A stretch of 64,000 nt of DNA. Origin: Aradus depressus (lineage: Eukaryota > Arthropoda > Insecta > Hemiptera > Aradidae). Below are positions 29,906 through 41,000 of the stretch, in pieces. Made by a program: the position numbers and the translations under genes. A model generated the notes under the pieces. The model worked only from the letters and a program-made list of their open reading frames with translations. It searched no databases and had not been told where the DNA came from. The stretch lies in contig OY759216.1 of the NCBI GenBank assembly GCA_963662175.1, forward strand, positions 53,957,087 to 54,021,086. The letters are read 5' to 3'. How positions within the stretch are numbered: the first letter of the stretch is position 1; each line of letters begins with the position of its first letter.

Positions 29906-32422
29906 AGACAAGTTTGCTTAATGTGAATCCCCGTCACTTAACAGTTAGAGTTAGCTCTAAAATATTTTCTCCTTTGTTTTAAAACGATCGAATGAGTCGA
30001 TTTGTGCAATATTTCAATTCAGCAGCTACAACATTGAAAATACCACAGCATAGTGATAACAGCAGCCGGCCTCGAAAGTTTTACGCAAGTTTATTATACA
30101 AAAAAGAAGTATTTATATTTTTTTCACAGCTTTATTTATCTCATAATTTATATTTTGGTCTTTACAACCTAGTAAAAAAACTTCTGATTTTTTTTTTTTT
30201 TTTTTTTTCAGATTTTTACGCTTATAAACAAAAAAACCGTATCTTATTACTCTTAATTTGTATTAACCCATGCTCATGTCGTAAATAAGAAGAGAAATCA
30301 CATTTTTAAATGATATAAAATGAGGAACATACTTGAGGTGATATTTCAAGAATGAAGTGTGAAGACATATTGGCCAATCAAAATAATGAAATATATAAGA
30401 AATATGTGTGTAAGATGTATGCGTCGAATGTACTCATTGACTATTAGGAATTTCTAGTGGTAATGGTTAAAGTTGTAGCTATTAATAAAATGATTTTAGA
30501 CTTATATTCGAAAGTTCTCTAGATGTAAATGGTATTAATTATAGTTACTACATTGCTAGGGAACTTCGGCTCTAAATTACTAAATGAAGGAGATGGACTC
30601 CAAGTTCTTTAGAAAAAAACACTCTCTTATGAAGTTTTGTTCTTCTTACATGTTTATTAATTGTATTCTATCGGAAAATCAATTAACCATAATATTAATT
30701 TTTAAATTCATTCGCTTTCCTTAGTATTTAATTGATTTAGTGTTTTTTTGACATTTATTTGATTACAATTTATTCTTCTTCTTGAAAGATCCACCTAAGT
30801 AAATAATTTTGTGTATAATATTAATTTCTGTATCAAAATAGGTTTTTTTGAATATCTATTATTTTTTTTAGCCCGGACATGAGTGTATATATATATATAT
30901 TTTTTCTTATTTGAATAAAAATAAACAGTAGAACATACGAGTAAACTACACAATTCAATGATCTGGTAAGTTCGAATAAAAAGGTTACAAAAGATCAACA
31001 ATGGATACATAAAATGACCTCCTGACAAAAATAATTCAGTACATAACAATATAAATTTTATTAAGAACCTGTTCATGTAAATCTCCTTGTTGGATGCTAT
31101 TTATGATCTTAACCTGACCAATAATTCATTTGAGCTATCCTTCTATTTATGCACTTTATGCCCTACAATCATTACTCAATCCTCAATGTGCCTCCGTAGC
31201 TATCGCAAGCAAGGGCCTTGAGAAAATGCACTAAAGTCTTTTTAGAATACAGAATCGGCGGATGTGTAAGGCAAAGAGGTGCATATAATCTTGATGGGGA
31301 AGGTCGATATGAAAGACATGGGACTCCCGGATCACGTGTGTCCTACTTATTTGGCTATTGTGACTAGGAACAAGTCTCCTTGTGGGATCAAGACAAAACG
31401 TGGAATGGGAAGATCCTTGGTTGGGTAAGTACGTCCTGGTAGCGCGGTTAGCCGCATATCGGTCCAAGTATTGAGTTTTGAATATAGATATCGTTGTACC
31501 AATATCGGCTTTGGCTATGCGACAACAAAACCCTGAGCATGCCGTCCCTTGGGCATGTCAGATACTTCTATACAACTACCTAATTCAAACTAGGAAACTG
31601 AAATTTAGGATTTACCGACAGATCTTCCACGATAGAAGCACTAGAGTCTTGAATTCCCTGGCTGTTCACCATCCCACATTTTGGTTCAAAAAACAAACAA
31701 AAAAGTCTTTTCACCTATCACAGCAAATATTTCCTAAACTATAAGAAAATTTTGGTTTTATGTGTAAAGTTATTGATAACAATGGGTCGCCTTGAAGCAA
31801 AATTATAAACTAAGTGAACATTTTTTTAAATTTTAAAACTTGTGGAAAATTACCGATCAAACTAATTCTAGGTAACACCTACCGGTCAGCGGTATGGAAC
31901 CCTATTGACATAAACACTGTGTATTATTGAGCAATTTTTTTTTATTTTTAGAGCTATAATGAATTCGAAGGGAGAGAAAAGTTTCGAACAGAACTGAAGA
32001 AAAAGAGAGAGCGGTAAATTATGGGTGGAGGGGGGTCTCCTTCTAGAATACACGTGGATATAGTTTCAAGGTACACGTGGCTAGGATTATTCAGTAATGG
32101 CCATGATATACGTTACACAAAAAAAACTGCCAACAATTTCCCTAAACATTTTTCATTGGATTTTCAGTCAAATCACTCGAAAATTAAATGAGTGGAAAGA
32201 TGGAAATAATGGTCAAGCTATGGAAGCAAATTTCCAGGGATTCAACGACATTTACCATTAATCTACTTTCTAAGGATATGTATGAATATGAGATCACCTT
32301 GCAGTTGGTATGAGTCTCTCACAGCTCCACTCCTACACAAAATGGATATCCAACCAAAGTATGGATGACTTTATGAGATAGGTGAAAATTGAAGGAAAAA
32401 AAGGCGTATGTGGCAATACACA
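29906..32422. other. No gene recognised in a 2.5-kb stretch
   Basis: AT-rich to 31.1 kb. 31230-31745 is less AT-rich and has open frames on both strands (minus 31231-31467; plus 31478-31744), but no motif or splice pair. A short modular-repeat piece (GGATTTTCAGTCAAATCA) lies at 32158. Confidence 0.4.
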
Positions 32423-32812
32423 GAACTAATTAATCAATTAACTTTTCGCTCCCCCTCCTAAACCAGTCAACCGTTTGCGCTAATCAACAGTTGACTTACA
32501 TACAGGCTCATAAATTCTCATACTAAATTTTGTGTCGATAAATTCATTACATCGGCAGTTATTAGGGTTTTTGAGTTAAATTTCCCCCTAATACCTCCCT
32601 CTCCTTTGGCCGATTAGCGATTAGGCTGAAAATTGTTTCGATTCACATAAAAAATTTCGTGTCAATACATCCATTTTATCGGGAGTTATCATGTTCACAA
32701 ACATATACTTTTTTTAAAGACAGAAAACATGAAATTCTATTGAAAACTCCGCATCGAGTTTTGACCGATTACATAACTTCCCCTATACTTCGTATATCTG
32801 GGAGAAGTAAAA
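32423..32812 (-). repeat. Modular repeat, nearly complete
   Basis: ATTAACTTTTCGCTCCCCCT, CATCGGCAGTTATTAGGG, TTATCGGGAGTTATC and the head CGATTACATAACTTCCCC, with the terminal hairpin CTATACTTCGTATATCTGGG. Confidence 0.9.
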
Positions 32813-32989
32813 ATTTGGAATAATAATAATAACAGTCGTATTGCATAAAATCATTTATATCAATCGTCAAAAAATATTTGGAAAAATCTACAATATTTTC
32901 AAATTTGCCCAATTGATAAACAAGATTATCAGGTAAAATTACCTTTGTCGCTTACAAAAAATTAGTGTTGTAGTGCTTCCCCGTAAATT

Positions 32990-33340
32990 ATTGTAATATA
33001 ACTTGGGGTTCTGGAGGAATCCTATGGTTTGTTCCAGCTTTCTTTAGAATTGCGGTGATGGAAGGGCGGGGGTCACGCAGCTCATCAAGTGGGCTCCTGC
33101 AGTGATCCAGAGGTCTCACTCCTGGACCGCTCTCTTCTGTACAAGGTGCACCCTGTAGAGATCCTCCAATGGTCGTGGAACCATGGACTAGCTAGCCATA
33201 TTCACCAAAGACGGCATTGCCCTAAGAAGGGAGGTAATCCTGGAGAGTCGGCAGCAGAGCGAGTCAACTGGCTGTCCATTGTGAACCCCACAAGATGTAT
33301 CACTTCTCTATATATTATATCGACAGCGTGGTGACAATCA
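32990..33340. other. Possible LINE coding remnant, unproven
   Basis: GC-richer than the flanks. On the minus strand one frame includes a LYRVHLVQKRAVQE-like segment, which resembles the end of a LINE reverse transcriptase (LQKRAVR-type motifs), with stops soon after. On the plus strand the 81-codon frame from 33089 is not recognisable. Confidence 0.3.
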
Positions 33341-33384
33341 AATGTGGTCGTGGGAAATTAGAGATCCTAGAGGCTAACCTCAGA

Positions 33385-33642
33385 GTTAGGTATTTAGTGA
33401 GAAGATCGTGGGTTCGAAACCCTCCCGAGACCTTTAGGTTTTTTATTAGAGAGGTGAAAAAACGTTGAGCATGCCGTCCATCGGATAGGAAGTTAAGCGA
33501 TAGCCCCGAGCCTGTACGGTGTCAGGTGTTCGTCAAAGACCTCTACTGCTCCTGTATAATCCTAGGTAGGCAAACTTTTGGACACCCACTGTAGAGTAGG
33601 GTTCATGTACACCAGAGTGACGAAAGAGCGCTCTGGTAATAG
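33385..33642 (+). mobile_element. SINE-B, near full length
   Basis: B box GGTTCGAAACC, then CTCCCGAGACC, AGAGAGGTGAAAAAACG, TTGAGCATGCCGTCC, CCCGAGCCTGTACGG and the GAGTGACGAAAGAGCGCTCT hairpin. The A-box part is poor (TTAGGTATTTAG). It runs directly into a hammerhead-like motif. Confidence 0.8.
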
Positions 33643-33712
33643 GCCTGATAATGAGGGTAATCTGGAAAGCTGGCTAGCAAAAAATAAATAAATCAATGAA
33701 AGGTCAGACTAT
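33643..33712 (+). mobile_element. Family-1 hammerhead-like tail fused to SINE-B
   Basis: CUGAUAA (33645), U, GAGG with a GUAA loop, a decayed 3' arm (UCUG), GAAA, AGCUGGCU, A, then an A-rich tail and AAAGGTCAGACTATTG. G8 and helix II are changed, so activity is unlikely. It abuts the truncated SINE. Confidence 0.5.
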
Positions 33713-33898
33713 TGTGATGTAAACAATTACACACATTATAATTATTAATATATTACAAAATCTAGTATTAAAATTTGTATAAAAACAGCTGTTAGGAGTT
33801 GAGAAGTAAATTAAATAGTGAATAAATATACAAAGATGGATTAGACGCATTTTGTTTAAAATGGTGAACAACCAATGAATGGAGACAAATGACGACGA

Positions 33899-34493
33899 TC
33901 AGCTGTTTAAAATAGTCAAGAGACAGTCTAAGGAGAGATGTTTTAAAGTTAAGATGTAGGAGTGAAGAAAAAATAACAGTTCAAGTATTAACAGTCTAAG
34001 GAGAGTGGTTTAGGGTGAACACAGTGAAAGTACATATGTAGATGCGCCAAGGTACTTTTTATTAAATAGAAAAAAAAATTTATTTATATATATAAATATA
34101 AATATATAAATATATTATATAATATAAATATATAAATAAAAGAATTTTAAAGAGTGGCCACAATAAAAAGAAAAGAGACTAAGCAGTTTTAGAAATTAGT
34201 TCGTAAGATTTTTCTAGTAAATAATTTGATTTTTTTATTTTCCATCTTAGTTATTAAATTTATAATGTAAGTTAAGTTAAATAAACCCAAAATTTGTTCT
34301 CTATTCTATGCTATTCATTTTCCCGGTGAACCAACTAAAATAATTAATACCTTTGAATTAGATTGAACATTTTTGCAAATTTAGGAACACAAGATGGCAT
34401 CTCATTATTATCTTTTGAAGAAATCCAAATGAAATAATTGTTAATTTAATGTTTTTTTAAATACGTGCACTTTCTTAAAAATTGCACGTCTTG
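33899..34493 (-). repeat. Dispersed repeat C, copy 2
   Basis: Reverse-orientation match to 8788-9262, with an AT-rich insertion at 34075-34140 and the terminal hairpin ACGTGCACTTTC / TTGCACGT. Confidence 0.7.
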
Positions 34494-35571
34494 AACTTTC
34501 GATATTTTTTAGGGCCCTTTTCGGAAGCTACAGTAGAAGGCAAAATTTAGTAGAAGACCAGCAACAATTTCTACAGGAAATGTGATAATTGTATGTAATT
34601 TTATTATTATTTCCATTATTTTTTATTATTTGAATTATTATTTTATTTAACATCAATATTTTTTCATTATCACAATACATTTTCATTTTGCAACCCACTA
34701 AATAATCCCTTCATACAACAGCCATCATCACATAAATTCATGTTAGCTTGAGCATGCAAGAGCGTGTAAACCGAGGTTAAATACAAGTACGGGAAGTTAC
34801 AGAGCAAAACTACCCTCCTCAAATCAGATAACCAGAGAAAAGAGAGGTTGAAGTTAATCCTGAGCAAGAGAGTCAGTCTGAGAGGGGACCGACAGCGGGC
34901 GGAGCTAAGAAGGGCCACGTGGAGAGAAAGCCCTACCATTACGTAAGTCAAAGGGACCCCCGCTGTAGTCCACCTTTATGTAACAACAAACCGACCAAAC
35001 AAACCCACTCAAATTGTATCAGTCACGACACTACACTACACTCCACGACGCTACACTCGCTACACCAGACTTGTTCACCTCATTGTAACCTTTTATATAT
35101 AATACTGCTCCGGAAACATACAGCACTTCACAATGGAAAACAAATGTTGTCGCTCTCCCTCCAAAACTCATAATTGTTTGGGCTAAACATCAATAGTTGG
35201 CTCACATCGGGAACACATGGATAGGCAAAACTACAGATTTATGTATAGAGAGATTCAAATCCTATTGAATATGTCATAGATATGTATATGCTGTCCGGGA
35301 CCATACATCATTTTGATCTTCAACGGTTTAGGCAGCGTCTGCAATAAATAGCGCCGGACGGCTTTCTCCTGGCTTCACTTTTACCATCACTGCTCAGCTC
35401 CCTTTTGGAAAAACGTGAAGATCTGTAGCCTATGTCCATCGGGAAGAAATAAGATCCACAATGATGAAAGAGTTATCCAAATCGGTCAAGTAGTTTTCGA
35501 GACTTTGTAACTCTTTGTATACAAGTATGTATATGAAACAATAACCAAAATTAATAACTAATTATTATATA
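34494..35571. other. No gene recognised
   Basis: 34860-34990 is less AT-rich and purine-rich, with short open frames on both strands. No splice pair or repeat match. Confidence 0.35.
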
Positions 35572-35796
35572 CTGTGGAAGTCCTAAATTTTGCCTACCTA
35601 GGATAGAGGTTTTTAACGAGTATCTGACATTGTACAAGCTCGGGATAATTGCTTAGCATCCCATCCGAAGTACGGCATGCTCAAGGTTTATTCACTTCCC
35701 AGAAAGAAAAAAAAACCTAAACGCCTCAGCCGGGTTTCAAACCCACGATTTTGAGCTCAGAGGGCAAGCAGGCTACCCGAAGAATACCAGTTGCCA
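35572..35796 (-). mobile_element. SINE-A/B-type copy with tRNA-like head
   Basis: From tail to head: GGAAGTCCTAAATTTTGCC, ATCTGACATTGTACAAGC, CCGAAGTACGGC, then the B box region GGGTTTCAAACCC and TTGAGCTCAGAGGGCAAGC. The B box has a C-to-T change (GGTTTGAAACC). Confidence 0.85.
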
Positions 35797-36278
35797 TAGC
35801 AGGTAATGGTAGGCAGGTATAATAGTTATTGATGTTTTCAAATTGTTTTTATTATTCCATGAAGATCGATCAGGAACTTCTGTTCGACCTATTTACCTCC
35901 ATTTTTATATTCTGTTGTAGTCTCTCTGAAGTATGTATGTACGATACACATTTACTTAAACGACAAGAACTGAATCAAAAATACGGACTGATACGTCGAC
36001 TACTTGGATGAAAATCAAAACTGACTAGTAATAACAATGTTACGATTAACAAGACCATTATTATAACTCCAATCTAGATGTACTGACTTGAACTTACGAG
36101 TACAGCTAAACAATCCAAAATTAAATTGTATCCAAGCATTCCAGTCCAAACTCAGCCGACCAATTGTCAACGCTCCTTTCTATGTCTTAAATAAAGTATA
36201 ACATATACACCTCAATATTCAGACTGCCAAAGAACTAATCCCGATCCCAAGCATTCCACAGAATATTTTCTCATTCAA
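35797..36278. other. No feature recognised
   Basis: AT-rich. The short plus frame at 35829-36011 has no supporting signal. Confidence 0.35.
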
Positions 36279-36475
36279 TCCCCTCATTCCCATCCTGACA
36301 ATCCTCTTCGCCGCTGACCTTATATGGAGGATAGTGAATAATGAAAATTGACTTTCATGGGGATGTCAACGCTGGCTGATTTCTCCCATCAAGTGACAAG
36401 GTTCTATTTTTACATTGTGTTCATATAAATGTTTATTATGTATATATTGTGTATAGATGCATACAACAAAATAAA
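36279..36475 (+). mobile_element. LINE-type 3' end, decayed coding tail and UTR
   Basis: CATTCCCATCCTGACAATCC followed by TCTTCGCCGCT encodes HSHPDNPLRR and then a stop. The same DNA block occurs on the minus strand at 56300. The UTR has CGCTGGCTGATTTCTCCC, matching 4825. Confidence 0.45.
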
Positions 36476-36678
36476 ACACAAAACATAGATGAAAAACAAC
36501 AAACTCCCAAGAATAAAATAAGAAAACAAGCCATGGAAACCCCCCATCATGAAAAGACGAGACATGGTGATCACCACAAGACTGTTGGACTTGCAACAGC
36601 CGACATGCTCCTGCACCAGGACTACACAGAGCTCACAGTCCAACCCAACTTATTTATATCCAATAATAATGACAGTCC

Positions 36679-36765
36679 ACATGGAATTTGAGGGCGGGGG
36701 GAGGGGAAAGAATGATCTGTAAAAACATGGTTGGTATAAGAAATTCATATTACGGCCACTTATAC
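36679..36765. mobile_element. MITE FB, right half
   Basis: GGGGAGGGGAAAGAATGATC, TGTAAAAACATGGTTGG, TATAAGAAATTC and TTACGGCCAC match the right arm of the copy at 21001. Confidence 0.8.
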
Positions 36766-37849
36766 TTTTATTAAATTATATTTAATATGTAATGCCAGAG
36801 ATGTAAAAACGATGCTGGTGACGAATATTATTAATAAATAAATAATATAAGCTGGCAAAGATAAGTCTTGTGCTCAAAATTGTTGAATTTTTGGTTATTT
36901 CATTCAAAATAAATATCATTGAAAAAATAATAAAATACAAAATAAACAACTAATACCAAAGGAGAAAAAAGAATCATGTCAAGGTTCAGCTGTCCCAGTT
37001 CTGTTTTTTTTTCTTTCTTTCTTTTTGGTAATATGGTTGTTTTAGAAAATATTATAAACATAAAATCAATTATTAAACTTTAAAATATAATAACTATTAC
37101 ATTTCATTCAAAATTCATATTAATAAGTTTGCTTGTACATGTCTGGTTGGGATGGAAACAGTTTAAATGTAGAAACTGGGTCAAGTACAGTCCACTTTTG
37201 GAGACTAGGTCAAGAAAATATGTAAAGTACTTCAGACTCAATTTAAAAATTACAATTTCCTTAACTCAAAAATCAGAAAATGTAAAAATATATACACATA
37301 TTTATTCATTCTCAATTTTTTCGGCATATTCTTGCGGGAAATTATTCTCTAACCTCTGTATTTTTTTTGCGCCTTAGGGACATCAAAATTCAATCTTTGA
37401 CAGAATTTTATGTGAGTATTTTGAAACGAATTGGTGCTTACGAATACTGTTTATCGATGAAGTATTTGTTATATTGAAAATTTTGGACATACTTCGATAC
37501 CTTTAAATTGATACCCTAATTTCATTAGCGCGATTTATTCTGTTAATTTTTCTATTTGTGCAATTTTTTTTGGAAATGTTGTCTTGTAGCCGTGTGTTAC
37601 ATATATTGCCTTATTTGTAGTCTCTAGTTAGAGGATATGTTTGCTACGGTTTACGTGCGCATTTCTGCAATGTGCAGCCATTATTTTGAAAATGGTCGAA
37701 ACTTAATTCATATTCATGGAGACTGTTTCAACATCTGTAGGCTGTAGTATAGACATTAGGGCATTAGAACACAAGGGCTCTCCTATTTCTGACCTGGTCC
37801 GAACTCCGATCCATAAGAAGAATTCGTAACAAAAACCAGCGAGCTGCAA
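36766..37849. other. AT-rich, no gene recognised
   Basis: It contains a T-rich TTTCTTTCTTTC patch at 37005-37025. The plus frame at 37129-37377 shows no motif. Confidence 0.35.
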
Positions 37850-38049
37850 CTTTGGTAGCGCTCTAACCCCGAAATAATGGTAGCCATGATGATGTTATAT
37901 GTGTTAACTTGGATCTGATTGGATATTGGCCGAAATCCATACTTCTTAGTCCGGGGCCTAAGTACATTTTATATGAATGACATCATGCGACCAACGCAAC
38001 ACGTGCCGAAAGGCATGTTAAAATCAAAATGTCAGTCATAATGGCGAAG
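37850..38049 (+). repeat. Dispersed repeat B, diverged fragment
   Basis: GGTAGCGCTCTAACCCCGAA, AATGGTAGCCATGATG and GATATTGGCCGAAATCC correspond to 20440-20540. Confidence 0.55.
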
Positions 38050-38500
38050 GTACCGATGTCCCGATAGAATGGATGTATCGGCACGAAATTTTATATGTGT
38101 GACCAAAACTCCATAAGGACAACATCTGTCGATGTTCAGCCAAATCGACCAAAGGGGAGAGGATCAACTCAAAAACTTTAATAATTGCCGTTGTAATAAA
38201 TGAATCGACAAAACATTTCATAAGTGCATTCAAACACCCACAAGGATGACACATCAATTTTCAGCAGAATCGGTAGAAGGGGAGGGGAATCTGAGGGGGC
38301 TCAAATAAAAAAAACCAATAACTGCCGATGTAATGCATTCATCGACACAAAATTTAGTATGAGGATTTAGGATACCCATGTAAGTCAACTATTGACTATT
38401 AGCGCTAATGGTCGACTGTTTATGGAGGGGGAGCGAAAAGTTAATTGATTAATTAATTCTGGTGAAGTACCTTGCCAGTGATTCACCGACGACTTTTTTT
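38050..38500 (+). repeat. Modular repeat, three modules to the distal end
   Basis: GATGTATCGGCACGAAATTT, CATAAGGACAACATCTG, AATTGCCGTTGTAATAAATG, AACTGCCGATGTAATGC, CTAATGGTCGACTG and GATTCACCGACGACTTTT occur in order. Period of about 140 bp. Confidence 0.9.
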
Positions 38501-39112
38501 GATGATTTTATGACCTTCTGTCTATTTGATGGTGGGTCCAATCTGGGAATGGAGGTGTCCTAAAACGTTCAACGTCATATTGTAATCAAGTCTATAACTT
38601 GAAAAAATTGGGAGATATATACTGCATTTCAAAATTACATTTTTATTGTTATTATTATTTATAATGTAATAATGTTTAATATAATCCAACAAACAATGTC
38701 TCTTTTCTTCAGAATGGGAACTCAACCAAAACAAACGAAGACTGTTCCAGAAATATCTTCCAAGAGAACCGATTCCTCTCATATTGTCTGAAATGGGTCA
38801 AGGACAGTCACCACCTATCAACGATAGAACCACTAAACCCACAACACATATAACATCCCAACAGTGTTGTAACCTCCTATACACTAAATGAAACTCTGAG
38901 AATCATCTCCATGTACTTCCCCAACTCGAAAATTAGTGTTAATTCTGAATGCTTAAGACAGTTGATAGTGAGCGAGAGGGATACAACTTGCAACAGTAAA
39001 GAAAAGTCTATGAATCATCGGTAAATGAACTTCCCCAGTCCGATTATTTGTTATCAGCTGTGTTCGTTACCCCTCTAAACCCTTCTCAACATCCATCTCC
39101 AACAATTATTTA
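38501..39112. other. No feature recognised
   Basis: It includes a poly-(TAT)n-like patch and a short modular-repeat scrap (AACTTCCCCAGTCCG) near 39030. Confidence 0.35.
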
Positions 39113-39375
39113 TACGGGAAGTTATGTAATCGGTCAGAAAAATTATGATATAACACGAAATGTTATATGTGTATCCAGAACGTCATAAGAACAATACCTA
39201 TCGGCGTTAGAGAAGAGAGGATGACAAGAAGAGGGGGGTTGTACTCAGAAATAACATGTTATAGAAACTATAACAACTGTCAAATAACATGTTATAGAAA
39301 CCATAACAACTGTCTTTGTAATGGCGTATAGACACAAAATTTTATACCTGGATACAGGACACAATAAGGACCTGA
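39113..39375 (+). repeat. Modular repeat with a local duplication
   Basis: Head GGGAAGTTATGTAATCGGTC, then GTGTATCCAGAACGTCATAA. AAATAACATGTTATAGAAAC occurs twice (about 39249 and 39285), each followed by ATAACAACTGTC, a 36-bp tandem duplication. AACATGTT is itself palindromic. Confidence 0.8.
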
Positions 39376-39949
39376 GTGAGATTTTTGCATTAACCTTGTT
39401 ATTAAATTTCATATTCATTGAAACTGCTAATATATATCTTCTCAAAATCTAATCATCACACTCAGAAATGGCGTTTTTTTTGTTTTTGTTTCTAGCTTTT
39501 GTAAAATTTGAATAACGAATTATAATGTTCCCAATTTTTCAATCAATATCGCACGAATACTGACAATTAGCACAGGAACAATTAAACTGGAATGCTAAGA
39601 AGGCGCCCTGTACCAGGGACGGTCCAACTGCGGTTTCTGGGTAAGAAGGTTTATAGTGAGACTGGGTTCTATTTTGGAACACGGCCGAACCTAACTTTGG
39701 AACCCCCGCTCCCAGACCTATTTATAAAGACCCCACTCAAACCAATGAATCCGTACACCTCATCTTGTCCAAGTCTAGCCGAATAGTCGTCTACATATGA
39801 TCCTGCACTGCGCTTTTTTAGTGGGTTTGTACAGATATCAACTCATACGCTCACCCGGTTAATGAGACCAACGGAAAAAAACACCGAATTTTCAACCATA
39901 TTCCCCAGAATACGATCTGAGGTTCAAATTATATAATAAAAAGTGTAGT
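39376..39949. other. No gene recognised
   Basis: The plus frame at 39592-39786 (MLRRRPVPGTVQLRFLGKK) lies in a less AT-rich patch but has no domain or splice support. Confidence 0.35.
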
Positions 39950-40270
39950 TAGTTATTAACTCATGCCCGGGCTTTAACTACGAGGTCATATCGCCTACTA
40001 CCAAAACGCTCTTTCGCCACTCTGGTGGACACCTCGACTCTACTGTGGGAGTCCTAAATTTCGCCTATCCTAAATTTTTATTCACCTAGGCAGGGGTCTT
40101 TAACGAGTATCTGACATCGTACAGGCTCGGGATCATCGCTTAACGTCCCATACGAAGGACGGCGTGCTTAAGTTTATTTTATCAGGGAGGTAGGGCCTCG
40201 GTCGGGTTTCGAACCCACGATCTTGAGCTCAGAAGGCAAACACGTATACCACTGAGCTACCAGCGCCCTC
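39950..40270 (-). mobile_element. SINE-A, full length
   Basis: Complete from tail (ACTCATGCCCGGGCTTTAAC) to head (GGGTTTCGAACCCACGATC, then CACTGAGCTACCAGCGCCC). A and B boxes are intact. The hairpin half-site TTTATTTTA is kept but its partner is damaged (TCAGGGAGGTAGGG). Confidence 0.93.
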
Positions 40271-40394
40271 TTAAAAAATATATATGAAATGAAGATCAAG
40301 TTCGTTAACCAGATAAGTCGGATCTCCAGAATGCTAGGAAATCCCTGATTTTTGGACACAAATAGATTATACAGAAGTAAAATAAAAATGTACT

Positions 40395-40480
40395 CTGACC
40401 TCTCAGAAATATTATTATTTGTGCTAGCCGGCTTTCGAGGTTGCCCACATTATCAGGCGGTCTAAAAAGAACTCATCATT
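40395..40480 (-). mobile_element. Family-1 end with hammerhead-like motif
   Basis: Minus strand, motif at 40423-40456: CUGAUAA, U, GUGG with a GCAA loop and CCUC, GAAA, the self-complementary AGCCGGCU, A. A CAAATAATAATAT tail and GAGAGGTCAGAGTACATTTT follow, matching the block after 3115. G8 is A and one helix-II pair is broken. Confidence 0.5.
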
Positions 40481-40504
40481 GAGTAAAAGGGTAAAAAACA
40501 AGAG

Positions 40505-41000
40505 TGGTCGGTGAATCACCACTTCCCCATCTCGAATTAATCCACTAAGTTTTCGCTCTCCCGCTGAAATCAATCGAACCGTTTGGCTAAAAATCACTAG
40601 TTGACTTACATAGGCACTTCTGAATCCTCATCTCAAATTTCGTGACAATACATTCATAACGTCGGCAGTTATAAGGGTTTTATAATTGAAGAGCTGAAAT
40701 ATATAATGGGCCATGTGACAAAAAATAGTTTTCGAGAAAAATGAGTTTTATTATAGGCTACATCCATGTAGCTTGGCAGTAACCCTATCTGTGGGAACGC
40801 AATGAAACTACACAAAGAGCGAAAGTTACATAGCTCATTATACATTGCAATTGGCGTTGTTTCATAGATCATTTTGAATGAAAAAACGGAAATTGTATAT
40901 TTTTGTCACTTGGCCCGTTATATATTTCAGCTCTTCAATTCCCCTAATTCCTTCAATCCATTCCGCTAAAAATTGTCGTCTCTCGTCATTTTCACGATGG
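40505..41000 (-). repeat. Modular repeat split by a nested MITE
   Basis: GGTGAATCACCACTTCCCC, CGTCGGCAGTTATAAGGG precede the inserted element (40683-40940). CCCCTAATTCC and CCGCTAAAAATTGTC continue the same repeat on the other side. Confidence 0.8.
40683..40940. mobile_element. 258-bp MITE with ~43-bp inverted ends
   Basis: The left end AATTGAAGAGCTGAAATATA, then TAATGGGCCATGTGACAAAA, is matched by the reverse complement of the right end with two mismatches. No coding capacity. The target duplication is ambiguous (TTGAA left, TTCAA right). A single copy in the window, nested in the modular repeat. Confidence 0.85.

Noticed and set aside
30055..30095. GCCGGCCTCGAAAG resembling the family-1 motif
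   Set aside because: Only the CCTCGAAAG part matches; the CUGANGA box and helix III palindrome are absent.
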